Shown: positions 63,841 to 64,000 of the stretch, piece by piece | Numbering within the stretch: position 1 is the stretch's first letter | How the letters are laid out: every line of letters begins with the position of its first letter | Assembly: GCF_016650815.1 (NCBI RefSeq) | Contig: NZ_JAEKEZ010000034.1 | Location: 186,001-250,000 of the forward strand | Reading direction: 5' to 3' | From: Pseudomonas sp. TH31 | GTDB taxonomy: Bacteria; Pseudomonadota; Gammaproteobacteria; Pseudomonadales; Pseudomonadaceae | DNA length: 64,000 nucleotides | Translations under genes and position numbers: made by a program | Notes under the pieces: model-generated | Databases searched by the model: none | Told to the model about the DNA's origin: nothing | Seen by the model: the letters and a program-made list of their open reading frames with translations, nothing else

Positions 63841-64000
63841 TCAGGCAGGCGGCTGATCCGCCGTGCACAGCTCCCCGGTGGCGCGGATCAGTGCCAGTTC
63901 ATGCAGGCGATCCTGGGGCAGGTTGGCGCGGGCCTTTGTCAGCCAGTTTGCGCAATGCGGGTCTTTGCTGAAGGGCAGGAAGTCGGCGTATTGCTGCAAC
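63841..64000 (-). CDS. C-terminal part of a hypothetical protein, cut by window end
   Basis: The minus-strand frame is open from the window edge to TGA at 63841-63843 and reads LQQYADFLPFSKDPHCANWL, then KARANLPQDRLHELALIRAT and a short tail. The codon pattern is that of a real gene, but the family is not recognised from 52 residues. The start lies beyond 64000. Confidence 0.65.
   Translation of the reverse strand, partial: LQQYADFLPFSKDPHCANWLTKARANLPQDRLHELALIRATGELCTADQPPA

Overview
The window is chromosomal DNA from a Pseudomonas of the fluorescens group. The gene orders are familiar from that genus (sulP-lipA-gcv-gcsR, kdpFABCDE), the coding regions are GC-rich, LysR regulators are abundant, and intergenic REP hairpins of two families are present (one with the GTAGGAGCTGCCG core, one with the GTGGGAGCGGGCTTGCTCGCG core). 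No tRNA, rRNA, prophage, transposase or CRISPR array was seen.

Layout. 0-6.5 kb: end of a SulP transporter, lipA, and an eroded glycine-cleavage locus. glyA, gcvH, a sigma54 promoter and the activator gcsR remain, but gcvP is a C-terminal scrap and sdaA and gcvT are missing. 6.5-13.6 kb: a LysR regulator divergent from a ureohydrolase, aldehyde dehydrogenase, NCS1 permease and GMC alcohol dehydrogenase, which reads as a catabolic route for an unknown guanidino or amidino compound. 13.7-16.9 kb: a D-Ala-D-Ala dipeptidase/L,D-transpeptidase fusion and an AraC/SDR pair. 16.9-22.6 kb: an amino-acid ABC operon with an AstE-like deacylase, an RpiR regulator and an acetyltransferase. 22.8-25.2 kb: an MFS pump and a CAP-domain secreted protein. 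25.6-33.2 kb: a hydroxyproline operon (permease, epimerase, deaminase, semialdehyde dehydrogenase, D-amino-acid dehydrogenase) divergent from a PAS-AraC activator. 33.6-35.6 kb: a phospholipase D-like lipoprotein and a DUF5329 protein. 35.8-41.1 kb: a more AT-rich accessory stretch with an MFS transporter, LysR, CaiB-type CoA-transferase and CitE-type lyase, probably handling a citramalate/itaconate-like acid. 41.5-48.1 kb: small housekeeping genes, msrA, an 11-copy 13-residue repeat protein with a coupled mini-gene, a NERD protein, LysR and SDR. 48.5-56.6 kb: the kdp potassium operon, headed by an extra 31-codon membrane ORF. 56.9-63.6 kb: LysR/MFS, MarR-GNAT, ALDH/LysR pairs and a lipoprotein.

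A striking property of the sequence itself is that at least eleven genes are broken or altered by a single missing base, ten of them in a run of 4-5 identical bases. In each case one extra base restores a full-length family member. All are -1 events spread over unrelated genes, so I read most of them as sequencing or assembly errors rather than biology. The gcvP remnant is different: it has lost most of the gene and shows several deletions, so it is real decay. Genes interrupted in this way are typed as pseudogene here, with the likely intact product named.

How the genes work together: most units are local sensor-plus-pathway modules with a divergent regulator (LysR/ureohydrolase, PAS-AraC/hydroxyproline, LysR/CoA-transferase, LysR/MFS, LysR/ALDH). 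They feed nitrogenous compounds and organic acids into central metabolism, which fits a soil or rhizosphere heterotroph.
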